A DNA stretch of 64,000 bases from Uliginosibacterium sp036017065. GTDB taxonomy: Bacteria > Pseudomonadota > Gammaproteobacteria > Burkholderiales > Rhodocyclaceae. This document shows positions 63,010 to 64,000 of the stretch, piece after piece. The stretch spans positions 62,001 through 126,000 of the forward strand of contig NZ_JAYXHR010000004.1 of the NCBI RefSeq assembly GCF_036017065.1, written 5' to 3'. The notes beneath the pieces are model-generated. The model saw only the letters and a program-made list of their open reading frames with translations, searched no databases and was not told where the DNA came from. The first letter of the stretch is position 1, and each line of letters begins with the position of its first letter. The position numbers and the translations under genes were made by a program.

Positions 63010-63498
63010 ATGAAGCAAGAGAACCGATTCGTTGCGCAGCTGTTTCACTACTTGGCACCATTCGTAGACATGGAGCGTGACCTGTTTATTTGCGTCGACG
63101 GCGGAGCGGCGAAGCATCATGCCGGAACTGAAGGCGCTCGCTTACTTGATCCGAACGTTCCAGATCTTTGGTTTGCCTTTTGCGGCCAACCGGGATACAC
63201 CGGGATAGAGGCGAAAGTCCTGGATAGAAATTCAATTAGCATTCGACAAGGTCAGCTTAAGGCTTGGAAATCAGCCGGCACGGGTATCTACAAGCCGAGG
63301 TTCTGGGTGGCCACGGACAGAGACCTCAAGAAGTTCTTCTGCTGGCACCATGCAGCGTTGTTGCCGCGCCTCAACAGCAGCGCAAGCACTGTTGATAATG
63401 TTTCGCTGTCACTAGGAGAGTATCCGCCTGCACATTCGTCGGGCTCTATCGCGGAGCTAGCGTTGTTTATCCTTACTCACCATCGCGCAGGTGCCTAA
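63010..63498 (+). CDS. Integron cassette 3: PD-(D/E)XK nuclease-like protein
   Basis: ATG 63010 is three bases after the attC2 core. The 162-residue product has VPDLWF (Pro51-Asp52), then GYTGIEAKVL with Glu67-x-Lys69, and IRQGQLKAW with Gln82: the spacing and order of a PD-(D/E)XK nuclease active site of the Holliday-resolvase/VRR-type fold. The start MKQENRFVAQLFHYLAPFVD resembles the leading helix of such folds. It could be a small DNA nuclease or nuclease-like immunity component. Its stop overlaps the following attC. Function is inferred from motifs only. Confidence 0.7.
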   Translation: MKQENRFVAQLFHYLAPFVDMERDLFICVDGGAAKHHAGTEGARLLDPNVPDLWFAFCGQPGYTGIEAKVLDRNSISIRQGQLKAWKSAGTGIYKPRFWVATDRDLKKFFCWHHAALLPRLNSSASTVDNVSLSLGEYPPAHSSGSIAELALFILTHHRAGA

Positions 63499-63542
63499 CA
63501 AGGGCGTCAAGTTCGCCCACTTCACGGGCCCGACCAGCCGCA
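63493..63542 (+). other. attC site 3, truncated
   Basis: Begins GCCTAAC (63493-63499) and continues with the left arm of a hairpin (agttcgccc ... gggcccgac), but the expected right core GTTRRRY is absent. A REP element starts at 63543, suggesting the site was broken by REP insertion or by deletion at that point. Confidence 0.65.
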
Positions 63543-63578
63543 TAGGGCGCAATTACCGCAGGGCATTGCGCCGGATGT
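63543..63578 (+). repeat. REP palindrome, copy E
   Basis: Head ATAG, core GGCGCAATtaCCgcaGGgcATTGCGCC (63546-63572), tail GGATG. It is the most distant copy in the window and marks the right border of the integron cassettes. Confidence 0.78.
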
Positions 63579-63675
63579 GAATCGGCAAACCTCGCAGCCT
63601 GAAGCGCTTGCAGAATCCATCAAATCTGCGAAGCCTGCCAACACCGCCGACGCGCACGACGCACTCGCGCACTAG
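63574..63675 (+). pseudogene. Possible 3' remnant of a gene
   Basis: A frame of 33 codons reading SQPEALAESIKSAKPANTAD followed by AHDALAH and a stop (63673-63675), with chromosomal-type composition. It is followed 20 bases on by a strong intrinsic terminator. It has no start; its 5' part may have been lost when the integron/REP boundary formed. The evidence is only codon content plus the terminator. Confidence 0.3.
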
Positions 63676-63695
63676 GCTCGAAGTCTCTTCACACG

Positions 63696-63731
63696 AATGC
63701 GGCCGCGCAGCATCTGCGCGGCCGCATTTTT
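63696..63731 (+). terminator. Strong intrinsic terminator
   Basis: aatgcggccgcgca / tgcgcggccgcatt arms around gcatc, followed by a T-run on the plus strand. It would end transcripts coming through the cassettes. It predates the cassettes if the adjacent 3' remnant is real. Confidence 0.88.
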
Positions 63732-63900
63732 CCGTTGGTGAAGCACCAAGCGGGGCACTATCCTTAGGCGGCGCCAGCGGCTCGTACGAAGCTGCGGCGC
63801 GCCGGTTGCGATCCTTTGATTGCGGCCGTGCTGAAGCAAGCGGGCCCCCGGCAAAGGGGTGTCGCCGGAAGCAGCATTTCCATAATCAAGGAGACAAGAC

Positions 63901-64000
63901 ATGAAACTGAAGCACCTCGTGCTCGGTGTGCTGGCCATTGTGTCGGCCGCCAGCGCAACCGCCGCCAACCGGCCCAAGGGCTGGACCACCATCTGCAAGG
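63901..64000 (+). CDS. Exported protein, 5' end only
   Basis: ATG 63901 follows a good ribosome site (aaggagac). The first 33 codons give MKLKHLVLGVLAIVSAASAT and AANRPKGWTTICK: a Sec signal peptide cut near ATA-AN, residue 21 or 22. The rest is outside the window, so no function can be assigned. The 169 bases upstream, after the terminator, should contain its promoter. Confidence 0.7.
   Translation, partial: MKLKHLVLGVLAIVSAASATAANRPKGWTTICK

Overview
The window is high-GC chromosomal DNA from a free-living Gram-negative bacterium, most likely a betaproteobacterium. The evidence is two PEP-CTERM proteins, poly-serine-linked secreted pectate lyases, lipoproteins and TAT/Sec signals, two chemoreceptors, and a class-1-like integron attI. 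I cannot name the genus. No rRNA, tRNA, CRISPR array, complete insertion sequence or transposase was seen.

Layout. 1-9.9 kb: housekeeping and transport genes (sugar MFS, sotB, hflX, a GNAT, a Nei-type glycosylase) with several unknown exported proteins and a tandem pair of small Cys-motif proteins. 10-11.8 kb: two paralogous PEP-CTERM proteins. 11.8-17 kb: a membrane-free chemoreceptor-like protein with a sugar-binding LacI-type sensor, a lipoprotein, and a conventional Cache-type chemoreceptor. 17-23.6 kb: EamA permease, acyltransferase, PL1 pectate lyase, phospholipase-D lipoprotein, small phosphatase. 23.7-28.6 kb: algC, sixA, CYTH-CHAD protein, periplasmic asparaginase. 28.8-31.1 kb: two tandem PL3 pectate lyases that look like a recent duplication. 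31.6-41.3 kb: permeases, FUSC protein with methyltransferase, sodium symporter, CopD-like protein, di-heme peroxidase, phosphoglucomutase.

From 37.8 to 42.2 kb there are five GTAG-headed REP palindromes, two of which have inward-facing pairs that exactly bracket single low-GC genes (a small membrane protein and a NERD-domain protein). 42.2-47.8 kb is a cyanate uptake and detoxification operon (DJ-1-like protein, cynA, cynB, cynD, cynS, DUF1348 protein) whose intergenic gaps are filled with dispersed repeats. 47.9-52.9 kb: an IclR regulator divergent from a TRAP solute receptor and aroQ, with two IclR-box-like operators between them, then a polar amino-acid ABC transporter.

Two regions deserve most attention. 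At 53.2-60.9 kb a probable three-gene operon encodes a SLOG/TIR-like ligand-sensing protein, a 1936-residue protein joining two alpha/beta-hydrolase domains to a CHAT caspase-like protease, and a peptidoglycan amidase; the last two end in similar basic Lys/Ala tails. This looks like an uncharacterised conflict or programmed-lysis system. At 61.5-63.5 kb an attI-like site is followed by three gene cassettes with attC sites but no integrase gene in the window; the last attC is broken at a REP element. The window ends inside a secreted-protein gene.
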